In this document: positions 45,019-54,047 of the stretch, piece after piece
Numbering within the stretch: the first letter of the stretch is position 1
Layout: the number at the start of each line of letters is the position of its first letter
Translations under genes and position numbers: made by a program
The notes under the pieces: model-generated
The model's database searches: none
What the model was told of the DNA's origin: nothing
Seen by the model: only the letters and a program-made list of their open reading frames with translations
NCBI RefSeq assembly: GCF_900232825.1
Contig: NZ_OCTP01000011.1
Coordinates: 62,001-126,000, forward strand
Length of the DNA stretch: 64,000 nt
Source of the DNA: Anaerococcus sp. Marseille-P3625
GTDB lineage: Bacteria; Bacillota; Clostridia; Tissierellales; Peptoniphilaceae
Direction: 5' to 3'

Positions 45019-45053
45019 AAAAAAAGAGTATCAGCAAAAACCTAATACCCTCT
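45019..45053 (-). terminator. Terminator after yoeB
   Basis: A hairpin (AGAG with GTATTAG on one side, CTGATACTCT on the other) spans plus 45025-45053, followed on the minus strand by seven T. It overlaps the stop codon of the toxin gene. Confidence 0.7.
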
Positions 45054-45309
45054 ATTCATAATGCTTAGCACATGAAATAATTATTAAATTATCATTTTCA
45101 ACTTTATAAATCAACCTATCTTCAAGAGTAATTCTTCTTGACCAATAGCCTTGTAATTCATATCTTAAAGCTTCTGGTTTTCCCAAACCCTCATAAGGAT
45201 TTCTCATAACATCTCTAATAATATTATTAAGTCTTTTTAAGGTTTTCTTATCATTTTTCTGCCGATACAAATATTCCTCAAAGGCCTTTTCATGAAACAT
45301 TATTTTCAT
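45052..45309 (-). CDS. yoeB: Toxin YoeB (Txe), RelE-fold mRNA interferase
   Basis: Ribosome-dependent mRNA endonuclease of a type II toxin-antitoxin pair. The 85 residues match YoeB closely: ALRYELQGYWSRRITLEDRL in the core and a C-terminal CAKHYE whose H83 and Y84 correspond to the catalytic end of Escherichia coli YoeB. It overlaps the antitoxin gene by 4 bases. All expected active-site residues appear present, so it is probably functional. Confidence 0.93.
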   Translation of the reverse strand: MKIMFHEKAFEEYLYRQKNDKKTLKRLNNIIRDVMRNPYEGLGKPEALRYELQGYWSRRITLEDRLIYKVENDNLIIISCAKHYE

Positions 45310-45560
45310 TCCTTGATAAGATCCTTTTGAATTACTTTATCTTCTTCAACTTCTTTTGCTCTTTGAATTAAGTCTTTATAATAATCAGAATCACTCATTA
45401 TATAGGAATTTTCAAGTAAATTATTATATTCTTCAAGACTTATCATAACAACATTTCTGTCATTTTTTCTTGTAACAAGAATAGTTTCGAGATTATCAAT
45501 GGTTTTATCGCAATAATCTTTCAAATTATTTCTAAGCTCACTATAATTTACTGCCAACAT
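45306..45560 (-). CDS. yefM: Antitoxin YefM (Axe), Phd/YefM family
   Basis: Antitoxin and autorepressor that neutralises YoeB. The 84 residues start with the Phd/YefM DNA-binding fold (VNYSELRNNLKDYCDKTID, ILVTRKNDRNVVMISLEEYN) and end with an acidic, probably disordered toxin-binding tail. AAGGAG lies before the ATG. The promoter contains TGTACA-type half-sites, the known YefM operator core, so the pair is likely autoregulated in the usual way. Confidence 0.93.
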   Translation of the reverse strand: MLAVNYSELRNNLKDYCDKTIDNLETILVTRKNDRNVVMISLEEYNNLLENSYIMSDSDYYKDLIQRAKEVEEDKVIQKDLIKE

Positions 45561-45580
45561 AAAATCACTCCTTTTGTTTT

Positions 45581-45609
45581 ATTGTACGATATTTTGTACA
45601 TATTTTCAA
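45581..45609 (-). promoter_or_regulatory. yefM-yoeB promoter with embedded YefM operator
   Basis: Minus-strand TTGAAA (45609-45604) and TACAAT (45586-45581) are spaced by 17 bases. On the plus strand TGTACG (45583-45588) and TGTACA (45595-45600) form a dyad inside this promoter. TGTACA is the core bound by YefM in Escherichia coli. Confidence 0.75.
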
Positions 45610-45697
45610 TAGGATGTATAAGAAAGATTAATTTATTAATTCTAATGAAAGATATAAAATTAATGTAAAGATTATATGGTTTTTCTACTACAACTAG

Positions 45698-45703
45698 TAT
45701 AAT
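45698..45703 (+). promoter_or_regulatory. -10 element of the xpt promoter
   Basis: TATAAT at 45698-45703 lies 35 bases before the xpt start codon. No good -35 is visible, and there is no room or sequence for a purine riboswitch between it and the gene. Confidence 0.4.
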
Positions 45704-45738
45704 CTATTATAAGCATAAGAAATTTATAAGGAGTAAGC

Positions 45739-46314
45739 ATGAAAGCATTAGAAGAAAAAATTTTAGAAGAGGGCATAGTTCTTGGCAATGATATATTAAA
45801 AGTTGATTCATTTTTAAACCATCAAATCGATGTGGATCTAATTGACAAAATTGGAGAAGAATTTGCAAATTATTTTAAGGACAAAAAGGTAGATAAAATA
45901 CTAACTGTAGAATCTTCTGGTATTGCCCCAGCTCTTGCAACTGCTCAAAAACTTGGGGTAAATTGCGTTTTTGCAAGAAAAAAACAATCCCTAACTACCG
46001 ATGAAAATATTTATCATTCAAGTGTATATTCATTTACCAAACAAGTTATGAATGAGCTTATAGTTTCAAAAAAATTCATAAATGAAGGTGAAAATATACT
46101 TATGATCGATGACTTCCTTGCCAATGGACAAGCAGCCAAGGGCATGATTGCAATTATCAGACAAGCTGGCGCAAATCCTATTGGTTGTGGAATTGTAATA
46201 GAAAAATCTTTCTCCAATGGTAGACAAATCATAGAAGATATGGACATTCCTGTTTATTCTTTAGCAAGAATTGCAAAGCTTGAACCAGGTAAGATTGTAT
46301 TTGAAGAAAATTAA
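45739..46314 (+). CDS. xpt: Xanthine phosphoribosyltransferase
   Basis: Converts xanthine and PRPP to XMP in purine salvage. The 191 residues match Xpt along their length: LEEKILEEGIVLGNDILKVDSFLNHQID at the start, ESSGIAPALATA, the base-binding region with ARKKQ, and the PRPP loop LMIDDFLANGQAA near residue 130. AAGGAG precedes the ATG. In Bacillus and relatives xpt is paired with pbuX behind a guanine riboswitch; here it stands alone with a short leader. Confidence 0.94.
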   Translation: MKALEEKILEEGIVLGNDILKVDSFLNHQIDVDLIDKIGEEFANYFKDKKVDKILTVESSGIAPALATAQKLGVNCVFARKKQSLTTDENIYHSSVYSFTKQVMNELIVSKKFINEGENILMIDDFLANGQAAKGMIAIIRQAGANPIGCGIVIEKSFSNGRQIIEDMDIPVYSLARIAKLEPGKIVFEEN

Positions 46315-46326
46315 TAATTATAAATT

Positions 46327-46372
46327 TAGGATATTTTGCATAAAATCAGTGTATGTTATATATCCTATTTTT
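46327..46372 (+). terminator. Terminator after xpt
   Basis: TAGGATAT (46327-46334) pairs with ATATCCTA (46360-46367), followed by a T run. The loop is long, so the hairpin is moderate. Confidence 0.6.
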
Positions 46373-46377
46373 TATAT

Positions 46378-46406
46378 TTGATTGAAGTTTAGCTCAATGC
46401 TATAAT
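46378..46406 (+). promoter_or_regulatory. Promoter of the PTS operon
   Basis: TTGATT (46378-46383) and TATAAT (46401-46406) are spaced by 17 bases, 19 bases before the IIB start codon. No catabolite-control (cre) site was recognised. Confidence 0.65.
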
Positions 46407-46425
46407 TGATTATAAGGAGGCTATT

Positions 46426-46899
46426 ATGAACAATATTATTCTAACTAGAATTGACAACAGATTAGTTCATGGCCAAGTTGGCGTAACTTGGACAAAAAAC
46501 TTAAATGCCAATCTAGTAATCGTAGCAAATGATGAAGTAGCAGAAGATAAGATTCAACAAAAGTTGATGACAGTCATCGCAAAAAGTCAAGGTTTTGACA
46601 TTAGATTTTTCTCACTTGAAAAAACAGCTGCAATAATCGATAAGGCTGCTCCAAGTCAAAAAATCTTTCTAGTTTGCAAAAATCCACAAGATGTTAAGGC
46701 CTTAGTAGATAAGGGTGTAGAAATCAAAGACCTAAATATAGGCAATATGCACCAATCTGAAGGCAAAAAGCAAATAAGCACAAAAGTTTACGCCGATGAT
46801 TGTGAGATAGATTGTCTAAATTATTTATCCAATAAGGGCATCAATATTTTTATCCAAGATGTACCTGGCAAATTAAAAACTAAGTATCAAGTTATTTAG
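46426..46899 (+). CDS. PTS mannose/sorbose-family transporter subunit IIB
   Basis: Cytoplasmic phosphocarrier that passes phosphate from IIA to the incoming sugar. The 157 residues have the family N-terminus ILTRIDNRLVHGQVGVTW with the phosphorylated His at H15. The C-terminal half (VKALVDKGVEIKDLNIGNMH, FIQDVPGKLKTKYQ) is like the IIB proteins for amino sugars. AAGGAGG precedes the ATG. It heads an operon IIB-IIC-IID with gaps of 8 bases and an overlap. Sugar specificity cannot be read from the sequence; a hexosamine is possible. Confidence 0.92.
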   Translation: MNNIILTRIDNRLVHGQVGVTWTKNLNANLVIVANDEVAEDKIQQKLMTVIAKSQGFDIRFFSLEKTAAIIDKAAPSQKIFLVCKNPQDVKALVDKGVEIKDLNIGNMHQSEGKKQISTKVYADDCEIDCLNYLSNKGINIFIQDVPGKLKTKYQVI

Positions 46900-46907
46900 G
46901 AGTTATT

Positions 46908-47702
46908 ATGAATCAAATATCTTTATTACAAGGAATTTTATTAGCCTTAATGGCTTTTATAGTAGGAATTGACTTCTGGCTTGAGGCATTATTCATCTTT
47001 AGACCTATTATAGTTTGCACCCTAACAGGATTAATTTTAGGAGATGTAAGAATTGGTCTTGTAACTGGAGGTCTTACAGAACTTGCATTTGCAGGACTTA
47101 CACCAGCTGGTGGAACTCAACCACCAAACCCTGTTATGGCTGGAATTATGGCGACAGTTCTTGCCTATACCACTGGCAAAAATGAAAATGAAGTATTAGG
47201 CCTTGCCTTGCCATTTTCTTTCCTAATGCAATATATTTTGCTATTTTATTATTCTATATTTTCATTTTTCAATGTAAGATTGGAAAATGCTGCAAATAAT
47301 GCAGATGGAAAAACTTTTAGAAAATATACAATAATACCTATGATAATAGTGGCTATAACCTATGCTTTGGTGGTATTTTTATCTACCTATCTTGCTCAAG
47401 ATCTAATGAGAAACTTAGTAAATTCTTTGCCAGCTTGGTTTACACACGGCTTAGAAGTTGCTGGAGGAATTTTACCTGCAGTTGGTTTTGCAATGCTACT
47501 TAATATAATGTTTAAATTAGAATATCTTCCATATTTAGTAATTGGTTTTATTCTAGCAACATTTATTGAATTTCCAAATCTTTTACCAATAGCACTAATC
47601 GGTGCTTCATTTGCCTTGATAACTTACTTTAGAGAAAAAAATAACAGCAATAAAGAAGTTTTTCTAACAGATGAAAAGGAGGATTATAGTAATGGAATAT
47701 AA
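46908..47702 (+). CDS. PTS mannose/sorbose-family transporter subunit IIC
   Basis: Membrane subunit that, with IID, forms the sugar channel. The 264 residues form about seven hydrophobic segments and contain the conserved RPIIVCTLTGLILGDVRIGL followed by TGGLTELAFAGLTPAGG and PPNPVMAGIMAT of the IIC family. AGGAG lies before the ATG. Its last 11 bases overlap the start of the IID gene, coupling their translation. Confidence 0.93.
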   Translation: MNQISLLQGILLALMAFIVGIDFWLEALFIFRPIIVCTLTGLILGDVRIGLVTGGLTELAFAGLTPAGGTQPPNPVMAGIMATVLAYTTGKNENEVLGLALPFSFLMQYILLFYYSIFSFFNVRLENAANNADGKTFRKYTIIPMIIVAITYALVVFLSTYLAQDLMRNLVNSLPAWFTHGLEVAGGILPAVGFAMLLNIMFKLEYLPYLVIGFILATFIEFPNLLPIALIGASFALITYFREKNNSNKEVFLTDEKEDYSNGI

Positions 47703-48504
47703 TGATAAAATTAAGGAAAAAGTTTTAACAGACAAAGACATCACAAATCTTGCTTTAAGATCTACCCTACTTCAAGCTGCTTTCAACTACGAAAGAATGC
47801 AAGCAGCTGGTTGGGAACTTGCAATGTTACCAGCTCTTGAAAAAATATATAAGGACGATAAAGAAGGTCTTTCAATAGCCATGAATGATAACCTTGAGTT
47901 TATGAACACTCACAATGTAATGGCAGGATTTCTAATGGGTATGCTAATATCTTTATACGAAAATGGTGAAAATAGGGAAACAATAAACGGACTTAGAGTT
48001 GGTCTTTTTGGACCACTTGCCGGTATTGGCGATTCCTTGTTATGGTTTACCCTATTGCCAATTGTCGCTGGTATTACAGCTTCACTTGCACTTGAGGGAA
48101 ATATAGCAGGTCCTATAATCTTTTTTATAGTTTATATCTTGGTTTACCTACTGAGATTTCCTCTAACCAAAGCCGGATATAAGCTTGGTATCAACGCCTT
48201 GGATTTTTCATCAGAAGAATCTGCCCTTATATCAAAAGCTGCGACAATTCTTGGTATGACAGTAATTGGAGCATTAATTGCTTCATACATCAAGATAGAT
48301 GTTGTTTCAACTATACAAACAGCCGCAGGCAATACAGTAAGTATTCAAACTGATTTACTAGATAAAATTATGCCAAATATTTTGCCAATAGGATATACTT
48401 TCTTATTATTCTATTTCCTAAGGAAAAAACACGTTAGTCCAATCATGCTAATAGTTGTAACCTTTGTATTAGCAATAATTTTATCCTTACTAGGAATACT
48501 ATAG
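47692..48504 (+). CDS. PTS mannose/sorbose-family transporter subunit IID
   Basis: Second membrane component of the permease. The 270 residues begin with the cytoplasmic amphipathic region typical of IID (SALLQAAFNYERMQAAGW-like RSTLLQAAFNYERMQAAGW) and contain GLRVGLFGPLAGIGDSLLW, the family signature. Membrane helices follow at the C-terminal end. The ATG at 47692 has AGGAGG upstream. No IIA domain is fused to any of the three genes and none follows, so IIA must come from elsewhere. Confidence 0.93.
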   Translation: MEYNDKIKEKVLTDKDITNLALRSTLLQAAFNYERMQAAGWELAMLPALEKIYKDDKEGLSIAMNDNLEFMNTHNVMAGFLMGMLISLYENGENRETINGLRVGLFGPLAGIGDSLLWFTLLPIVAGITASLALEGNIAGPIIFFIVYILVYLLRFPLTKAGYKLGINALDFSSEESALISKAATILGMTVIGALIASYIKIDVVSTIQTAAGNTVSIQTDLLDKIMPNILPIGYTFLLFYFLRKKHVSPIMLIVVTFVLAIILSLLGIL

Positions 48505-48512
48505 AAGATTTA

Positions 48513-48552
48513 AAAAACCCACTTTTAGGAAAAATTCTAAAAGTGGGTTTTT
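48513..48552. terminator. Strong bidirectional terminator between the PTS operon and the HAD gene
   Basis: AAAAACCCACTTTTAG (48513-48528) pairs perfectly with its complement at 48537-48552. The stem carries A and T runs at its base and can serve both converging transcripts. Confidence 0.9.
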
Positions 48553-48555
48553 AAA

Positions 48556-49197
48556 TTATTTTATTTTATCAATTACTTGGGCAAGATTTTCTACTTCTCT
48601 TTTGGCTTCAAATGATTTTTCAAAACTTGAATCGTGGATAATGTAATAATCCATTGAAGATTTTTGGCAAGCTAGATAACCATTGTATGAATCTTCTAAG
48701 ATTAGGGCTTGGTCTTTGGAAACTCCAGCTTTTTTAGCTGCTTTGATGAAAATTTCTGGATCTGGCTTACTATTTTTTACATCTTCTCCAGAGATTATAA
48801 AGTCAAAATAATGGGCGATATTTTCTTTATCTATTAGATATTCAATCTTATCTCTATCATTTGATGATGCTATGCAGGCTCTGATATTATTTTCTCTTAG
48901 GAATTCTAATAATTCATCTAAGCCTTCTTTTTTTATGCTTTTATCGTAGGTTTTTAGCCAATTATCTCTGTAAGCCTCTAAATCTTTTCTTAATTCTAGG
49001 ACTTTTTCTTCAGAACCTAGGTATTTTTTTAAAACTTTTCTTATTGTACTTTCATTTAGTCCAGAGACTTTTGACCTTAATTCATCATCAAAAGTTAAAT
49101 CATATTTACCATCAAGGCTTTCCCAAGACTTATGATAGATTATTTCTGTATCTAACATTAGTCCGTCCATATCAAATATTACTAACTTATATTTCAT
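48556..49197 (-). CDS. HAD-superfamily phosphatase (beta-phosphoglucomutase-like)
   Basis: Haloacid-dehalogenase hydrolase of 213 residues. Motif I is FDMDGLMLDTE (nucleophile and acid/base Asp), motif II is CIASSND, the lysine is in SKPDPEIFIKAAK, and motif IV is LEDSYNGYLA. A helical cap domain (about 15-85) puts it in subfamily I, the group with beta-phosphoglucomutase and sugar-phosphate phosphatases. The substrate is not predictable. It is last in the lon-engB-HAD run, 36 bases after engB. Confidence 0.88.
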   Translation of the reverse strand: MKYKLVIFDMDGLMLDTEIIYHKSWESLDGKYDLTFDDELRSKVSGLNESTIRKVLKKYLGSEEKVLELRKDLEAYRDNWLKTYDKSIKKEGLDELLEFLRENNIRACIASSNDRDKIEYLIDKENIAHYFDFIISGEDVKNSKPDPEIFIKAAKKAGVSKDQALILEDSYNGYLACQKSSMDYYIIHDSSFEKSFEAKREVENLAQVIDKIK

Positions 49198-49233
49198 TAA
49201 TTCTCCTTTTCTAAATCACAATTTCGCTTTTTA

Positions 49234-49821
49234 CTAACTATTTATTATTACTTCAACTTGCTCATTTATTACGTCTATGTTGTGACCTGTTTCAGAGCTA
49301 TAAACAAAAATCAGACCGTCATCTTCAATATTTAACTTTTTCATTATTTGATTTTTGTGTTTTTGCAAGTTTCCCTTTGAAATTTTGTCGTATTTTGTAG
49401 CTATGATAAAGCCTGTAAAGCCAGATTCTATGATCCACTCATACATTTGCAAATCAAGATCTGTCGGCTCGTGTCTGATATCTACCAAGAGAAATACTTC
49501 TTTAAGATTTTCTCTTAGATGCAAATATTCGTTTATTAGCTTATCCCATTTGTCTTTTTCAGCCTTGCTAACTTTAGCATAACCATAACCAGGCAAATCG
49601 ACAAGTCTAAATTTATTATCTATATTATAAAAATTAATTGTCCTAGTTTTGCCAGGCTTTGATGAAGTTTTTGCAAGATTTTTTCTATTTAGAAAAGTGT
49701 TTATAAAGGTTGATTTGCCAACATTAGATCTGCCAACAAAGGCTATCTCACAAAGCTCATCTTTTGGCCATTGAGATTTAAAGCCTGCCACTTGTTGTAG
49801 TTTTATTTCCTTAAATTTCAT
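49234..49821 (-). CDS. engB: Ribosome biogenesis GTPase EngB (YsxC)
   Basis: Essential GTPase for assembly of the large ribosomal subunit. The 195 residues show G1 GRSNVGKST near residue 30, G2 in the SSKPGKTRTINF region, G3 DLPGYGYAKV and G4 ATKYDK. The N-terminal FKEIKLQQVAGFKSQWP is the usual EngB lead. Its start overlaps the end of lon by 4 bases (ATGA). lon-engB neighbours are common in Firmicutes. Confidence 0.95.
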   Translation of the reverse strand: MKFKEIKLQQVAGFKSQWPKDELCEIAFVGRSNVGKSTFINTFLNRKNLAKTSSKPGKTRTINFYNIDNKFRLVDLPGYGYAKVSKAEKDKWDKLINEYLHLRENLKEVFLLVDIRHEPTDLDLQMYEWIIESGFTGFIIATKYDKISKGNLQKHKNQIMKKLNIEDDGLIFVYSSETGHNIDVINEQVEVIINS

Positions 49822-52148
49822 ATCAAAGCCCTATCTAAAACTTGAGAAACATTGGAAACTTCTATGAAATTGATCTTATCTCTAATTTCTTTTGGTATAT
49901 CTAAGGTGTCTTTTTTATTTTTTTCTGGAATTATCACATCTCTTATGCCATAGGAGTAAGCTGCTAGAGCTTTTTCCTTTAGGCCACCAATTGGCAAAAC
50001 ATCTCCAGTTATTGTAACTTCACCAGTCATAGCTATATCTTTTCTAACTTTTTTGCCTGTTAGTGAAGAAACCATAGCAGTTGTCATGGTTATTCCTGCA
50101 GATGGACCATCTTTTGGTGTAGCTCCTTCTGGCACATGAACGTGGATATCTTTATTTTCGTAAAATTTGCCACGAATTCCTAAGTCTCTTGCATTTGATC
50201 TTATATAAGTCATTGCAGCTTGACCTGATTCTTTCATTACATCTCCAAGAGATCCTGTAAATTCCACATTTCCCTTGCCATCCATGACATTTGCCTCAAT
50301 GGTTAGCATAGTTCCACCCACAGATGTCCAAGCAAGTCCATTTGCAACTCCAACCTTATCAACGGTTGAAATGTGGTCGTCAAAAAATCTTTCTCTGCCT
50401 AAATATTTTTCATAATTTGCCATGGTGACTTTGACAGATTTTTTGCCCTTTAGGATTTCCTTTACTGCACGTCTGCAAATTTTATCTATAAGACGTTCCA
50501 ATTCTCTAACGCCAGCTTCTCTGGTGTAATTTTTGATAATTGTTTCTATAACTTTATCAGAAATTGAAAGCTCTTTTTCATTTAAGCCATTTTTTTCTAA
50601 TTCTTTACCTATCAAATATTTTCTAGCAATATTTTCTTTTTCGCTCATGGTGTAGCCGGAAATTTCGATAATTTCTAGCCTATCATAAAGCGGATCAGGA
50701 ATTTCGTTTGGATCGTTGGCTGTGGTTATGAAAAATACATCGGATAAATCAAAGGCAATATCAAGATACCTATCTATGAATTTGTCATTTTGTTCAGGAT
50801 CAAGAACTTCTAATAAGGCTGATGATGGATCTCCCTTAAAGTCTGACCCTAATTTATCAAGCTCATCTAGCAAAAATACTGGATTATTAACTCCAGCTCT
50901 GTTGATATTTGTAAGGATTCTTCCAGCCATTGCTCCAACATAAGTTCTCCTGTGGCCTCTTATCTCGCTTTCATCAGTTACTCCACCCAATCTCATAGTT
51001 ACAAATTTCCTATTTAAGGCACGAGCTATGGATTTGGCTATTGAAGTTTTTCCAACTCCTGGAGGGCCAACTAAACAAATTACAGATCCTTGGTTGTTTT
51101 TATTTTTGATTCTTACTGCTATTGATTCTAGAATTCTTTCTTTGACCTCATCAAGACCGTAATGATCTTCGTTTAGGATTTGTTCAGCTCTTCTTATGTC
51201 TAGTAAATCTTTTGATTTTTTGCTCCAAGGAAGATTTGCCGCAAATTCTAAATAAGCACTTATAACTCCATAATCAGGAGACATTTCAGGTATGGATTCT
51301 AGTCTTGAAAGGTCTTTAAATAGAGATTTCTTGCTATCTTTATCTATCTTTAGCTTTTCAATCTTTGCCCTTAATTCGTCTGTTTCGCTTTCGAATTCAC
51401 CGGTTGTTTCGTTGAGTTCTTTTTTTATTACATCAATTTTTTCTCTAAGATAGTATTCTTTTTGTGATTGGTTGATATTATCTTGAACTTCTTGGTCAAT
51501 TTCAATGCTTAGATTTTTTAGGTCGATTTCTTTGCAAAGAATTTGGTGAAGAAGAGTTAATCTTTTTTCACTATCAAGTTCTTTTAGTAAATCGTAATAT
51601 TCATTGGCTTTTAAATCCAAATGATAGATAATTATATCGGCAAGTTTATGAAGATTTGTTACTTCTCCTATGGAAAATACTGATTCATCGTAAACATTTC
51701 CATCAAGTTCGACATATCTTTTAAAATCATCTATCAATAATTTTCTTAAAGCTTCTTTTCTTGGTGTTATTTCTTCATCTTCTTCAATATATTTATATTC
51801 AGTGACTTTGGCTTTGTAAAAACCCTCAGCTATCCTAACTTCTTCGATTTTTCCAATTGCTTTTGCACTTACATAAACTCTTATATCGCCATTTGGAAGA
51901 TTAAAGGATTCCTTAATGCTAACGACCATTCCATAATCATAAAGGCTATCCGAATTTGGATTTTCGTCAAAAATATTTTTTTGATTTACCAAAAAAACAT
52001 CAGTGTTTCGTAAATTTGCATCTTCGATAGCTTTTTTTGATATAGATCTTGCACAATCAAAATTTAGGATGGTGTTAGGAAAGGCCCATAATCCCCTAAG
52101 AGGGATAAGAGGATATTCACTTTTACTTATTTTATAAACATCATTCAT
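49818..52148 (-). CDS. lon: ATP-dependent protease Lon
   Basis: Degrades misfolded and regulatory proteins in the cytoplasm. The 776 residues have the N-terminal LON substrate domain (PLIPLRGLWAFPNTILNFD at the start), an AAA+ module with Walker A GPPGVGKTS and Walker B FLLDELDK, and the protease domain with catalytic S683 (KDGPSAG) and K724 (GGLKEKA). I placed the start at the ATG 52148: the frame reaches 52184, but those 12 codons encode a terminator hairpin. The ribosome binding site is weak (AAGAGAA). Confidence 0.94.
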   Translation of the reverse strand: MNDVYKISKSEYPLIPLRGLWAFPNTILNFDCARSISKKAIEDANLRNTDVFLVNQKNIFDENPNSDSLYDYGMVVSIKESFNLPNGDIRVYVSAKAIGKIEEVRIAEGFYKAKVTEYKYIEEDEEITPRKEALRKLLIDDFKRYVELDGNVYDESVFSIGEVTNLHKLADIIIYHLDLKANEYYDLLKELDSEKRLTLLHQILCKEIDLKNLSIEIDQEVQDNINQSQKEYYLREKIDVIKKELNETTGEFESETDELRAKIEKLKIDKDSKKSLFKDLSRLESIPEMSPDYGVISAYLEFAANLPWSKKSKDLLDIRRAEQILNEDHYGLDEVKERILESIAVRIKNKNNQGSVICLVGPPGVGKTSIAKSIARALNRKFVTMRLGGVTDESEIRGHRRTYVGAMAGRILTNINRAGVNNPVFLLDELDKLGSDFKGDPSSALLEVLDPEQNDKFIDRYLDIAFDLSDVFFITTANDPNEIPDPLYDRLEIIEISGYTMSEKENIARKYLIGKELEKNGLNEKELSISDKVIETIIKNYTREAGVRELERLIDKICRRAVKEILKGKKSVKVTMANYEKYLGRERFFDDHISTVDKVGVANGLAWTSVGGTMLTIEANVMDGKGNVEFTGSLGDVMKESGQAAMTYIRSNARDLGIRGKFYENKDIHVHVPEGATPKDGPSAGITMTTAMVSSLTGKKVRKDIAMTGEVTITGDVLPIGGLKEKALAAYSYGIRDVIIPEKNKKDTLDIPKEIRDKINFIEVSNVSQVLDRALI

Positions 52149-52165
52149 TATTATTTCTCTTTCAA

Positions 52166-52190
52166 AAAAGGGAATGGCAACCATCCCCTT
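52166..52190 (-). terminator. Intrinsic terminator between clpX and lon
   Basis: On the minus strand GGGGATGG (52190-52183) pairs with CCATTCCC (52179-52172) across a 3-base loop, followed directly by six T (plus 52166-52171). It starts 4 bases after the clpX stop codon and lies before the lon start. Confidence 0.8.
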
Positions 52191-52193
52191 ATC

Positions 52194-53414
52194 TTATCTT
52201 TTCTTATATTTTAGTTTACTCTTATCGTCAATAGATTCTTTTGTTACTACAACTTCTTTTATATCGGCTTTGGATGGGATTTCATACATCACATCTAATA
52301 GTAAATCTTCAAGTATAGTTCTAAGTCCACGAGCACCAGTTTTTTGTTTTATAGCCTTATCAGCTATAGCTTTTAGGGCATCATCTTCAAAAGTTAGCTT
52401 GACATTATCCAATTCAAGCATCTTTTGGTATTGTTTAACAAGTGAATTTTTCGGCTCTTTTAGGATTCTAACTAGTGCGTTTTCGTCCAAACTATCTAAG
52501 GTAACAATAATTGGAACTCTCCCTACAAATTCTGGAATTAGACCATATTTTAGTAAATCTTCGGTATTTACATCGGATAGATTTGCCTTATGATCAGAAG
52601 GTTTTATGTCAGCTCCAAATCCTATAGTCTTTTGAGCTTGTCTTCTGTTGATTATATCTTCAATTCCGTCAAAAGCTCCACCTAGGATAAATAAAATATT
52701 TGTAGTGTCAACCCTAATATATTCTTGACTTGGATGTTTTCTGCCTCCTTGTGGCGGAACATTGGCTTCAGTTCCTTCAATTAGCTTTAATAAAGCTTGT
52801 TGAACTCCCTCACCAGATACATCACGAGTTATGGATGGATTTTCACTTTTTCTAGTGATTTTATCGATTTCATCTACATAAATTATTCCATGCTCAGCCA
52901 AGTCAATATCATAATCAGCAGCTTGTATGAGTTTCAAGATAATATTTTCAACATCTTCTCCCACATAACCTGCTTCTGTAAGGCTTGTCGCATCTGCAAT
53001 GGCAAAAGGAACATTTAGCTTTCTAGCAAGTGTTTGGGCAAGAAGTGTTTTACCAGAACCAGTTGGCCCAAGCATTAAAATATTTGACTTGTTAAGCTCA
53101 ACATCATCGTTAGTTTTATTAGAATTTATTCTCTTATAGTGGTTATAAACAGCTACAGCTAAGATTTTTTTGGCTTCTTCTTGACCTATAACATATTCAT
53201 TTAGAAATTCATTTATTTCTACTGGTGTAGATAGGTCGATTTCTGTAAAATCATCTTCGGGATTTTCTTTGCTATCAAAATCAATTATTTGCTGGCATAA
53301 GGCGACACATTCGTTACAAATGTATACATCTGGTCCTGCAATTAGCCTTTCAACTTGTGAGCTATCTTTGCCACAAAAAGAGCATCTCATATCATCAGAT
53401 TCTAAATTTGCCAT
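52194..53414 (-). CDS. clpX: ATP-dependent Clp protease ATP-binding subunit ClpX
   Basis: AAA+ unfoldase that feeds substrates to ClpP. The 406 residues start with the ClpX zinc-binding domain (C11, C14, C33, C36 in CSFCG and CNECV), then the AAA+ core with Walker A GPTGSGKT, Walker [10 protein letters not shown], the pore loop YVGED and sensor region. The IGF-type loop for ClpP docking (KTIGFGAD) is present. It lies 3 bases after clpP, and a terminator follows the stop codon. Confidence 0.96.
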   Translation of the reverse strand: MANLESDDMRCSFCGKDSSQVERLIAGPDVYICNECVALCQQIIDFDSKENPEDDFTEIDLSTPVEINEFLNEYVIGQEEAKKILAVAVYNHYKRINSNKTNDDVELNKSNILMLGPTGSGKTLLAQTLARKLNVPFAIADATSLTEAGYVGEDVENIILKLIQAADYDIDLAEHGIIYVDEIDKITRKSENPSITRDVSGEGVQQALLKLIEGTEANVPPQGGRKHPSQEYIRVDTTNILFILGGAFDGIEDIINRRQAQKTIGFGADIKPSDHKANLSDVNTEDLLKYGLIPEFVGRVPIIVTLDSLDENALVRILKEPKNSLVKQYQKMLELDNVKLTFEDDALKAIADKAIKQKTGARGLRTILEDLLLDVMYEIPSKADIKEVVVTKESIDDKSKLKYKKR

Positions 53415-53417
53415 TAT

Positions 53418-54011
53418 CTACTTACTTTCTATAACTTTGTCAATCAAGCCATATTCTAAAGCTTCGCTAGCTGTCATGGAAAAATCTCTATCTGTATCTT
53501 TTTCGATTTTTTTAAGAGTTTGACCAGTATTAGCTGCCAAAATTTTATTTAATCTATCTTTAATCTTAATGATTTGCTCAGCTTGGATTACAATATCAGA
53601 AGCCTGACCTTGGGCTCCACCTGATGGTTGATGGATCATTATGTTAGAATTTGGCAAAGAAAATCTTTTGCCCTTTGCACCTGAGGATAAAAGTACAGCA
53701 CCCATACTTGCAGCTTGACCTATACAAATCGTTGAAACATCTGGCTTGATATAGTTCATAGTATCATATATAGCAAGTCCACTTGTTACAACTCCTCCTG
53801 GTGAGTTTATATAAAATTGTATGTCCTTATCTGGATCTTCACTTTCCAAAAATAGCAATTGGGCTATGATTATATCGCTCATTTGATCGTTGACTTCTCC
53901 AGATAGGAAAATTATCCTATCTTTTAAAAGTCTTGAATATATATCATAGGCTCTTTCGCCTCTATTTGTTTGCTCAACAACTGTTGGAACTAAATAATTT
54001 CTAGTATTCAT
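53418..54011 (-). CDS. clpP: ATP-dependent Clp protease proteolytic subunit ClpP
   Basis: Serine protease that forms the double heptameric chamber for ClpX. The 197 residues carry the catalytic triad S102 (GQAASMGA), H127 (MIHQPSGG) and D176 (TDRDF). A short N-terminal propeptide-like lead ([14 protein letters not shown]) is typical. AAGGAG precedes the ATG. It sits between tig and clpX in the conserved tig-clpP-clpX order, 36 bases after tig. Confidence 0.96.
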   Translation of the reverse strand: MNTRNYLVPTVVEQTNRGERAYDIYSRLLKDRIIFLSGEVNDQMSDIIIAQLLFLESEDPDKDIQFYINSPGGVVTSGLAIYDTMNYIKPDVSTICIGQAASMGAVLLSSGAKGKRFSLPNSNIMIHQPSGGAQGQASDIVIQAEQIIKIKDRLNKILAANTGQTLKKIEKDTDRDFSMTASEALEYGLIDKVIESK

Positions 54012-54047
54012 ACAAATCTCCTTTAAATTTATAATGGAGTTTGATAT

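Noticed and set aside
45604-45738. Purine riboswitch upstream of xpt
   Set aside because: The expected conserved stems and loops are absent, and the -10 is only 35 bases before the start codon.
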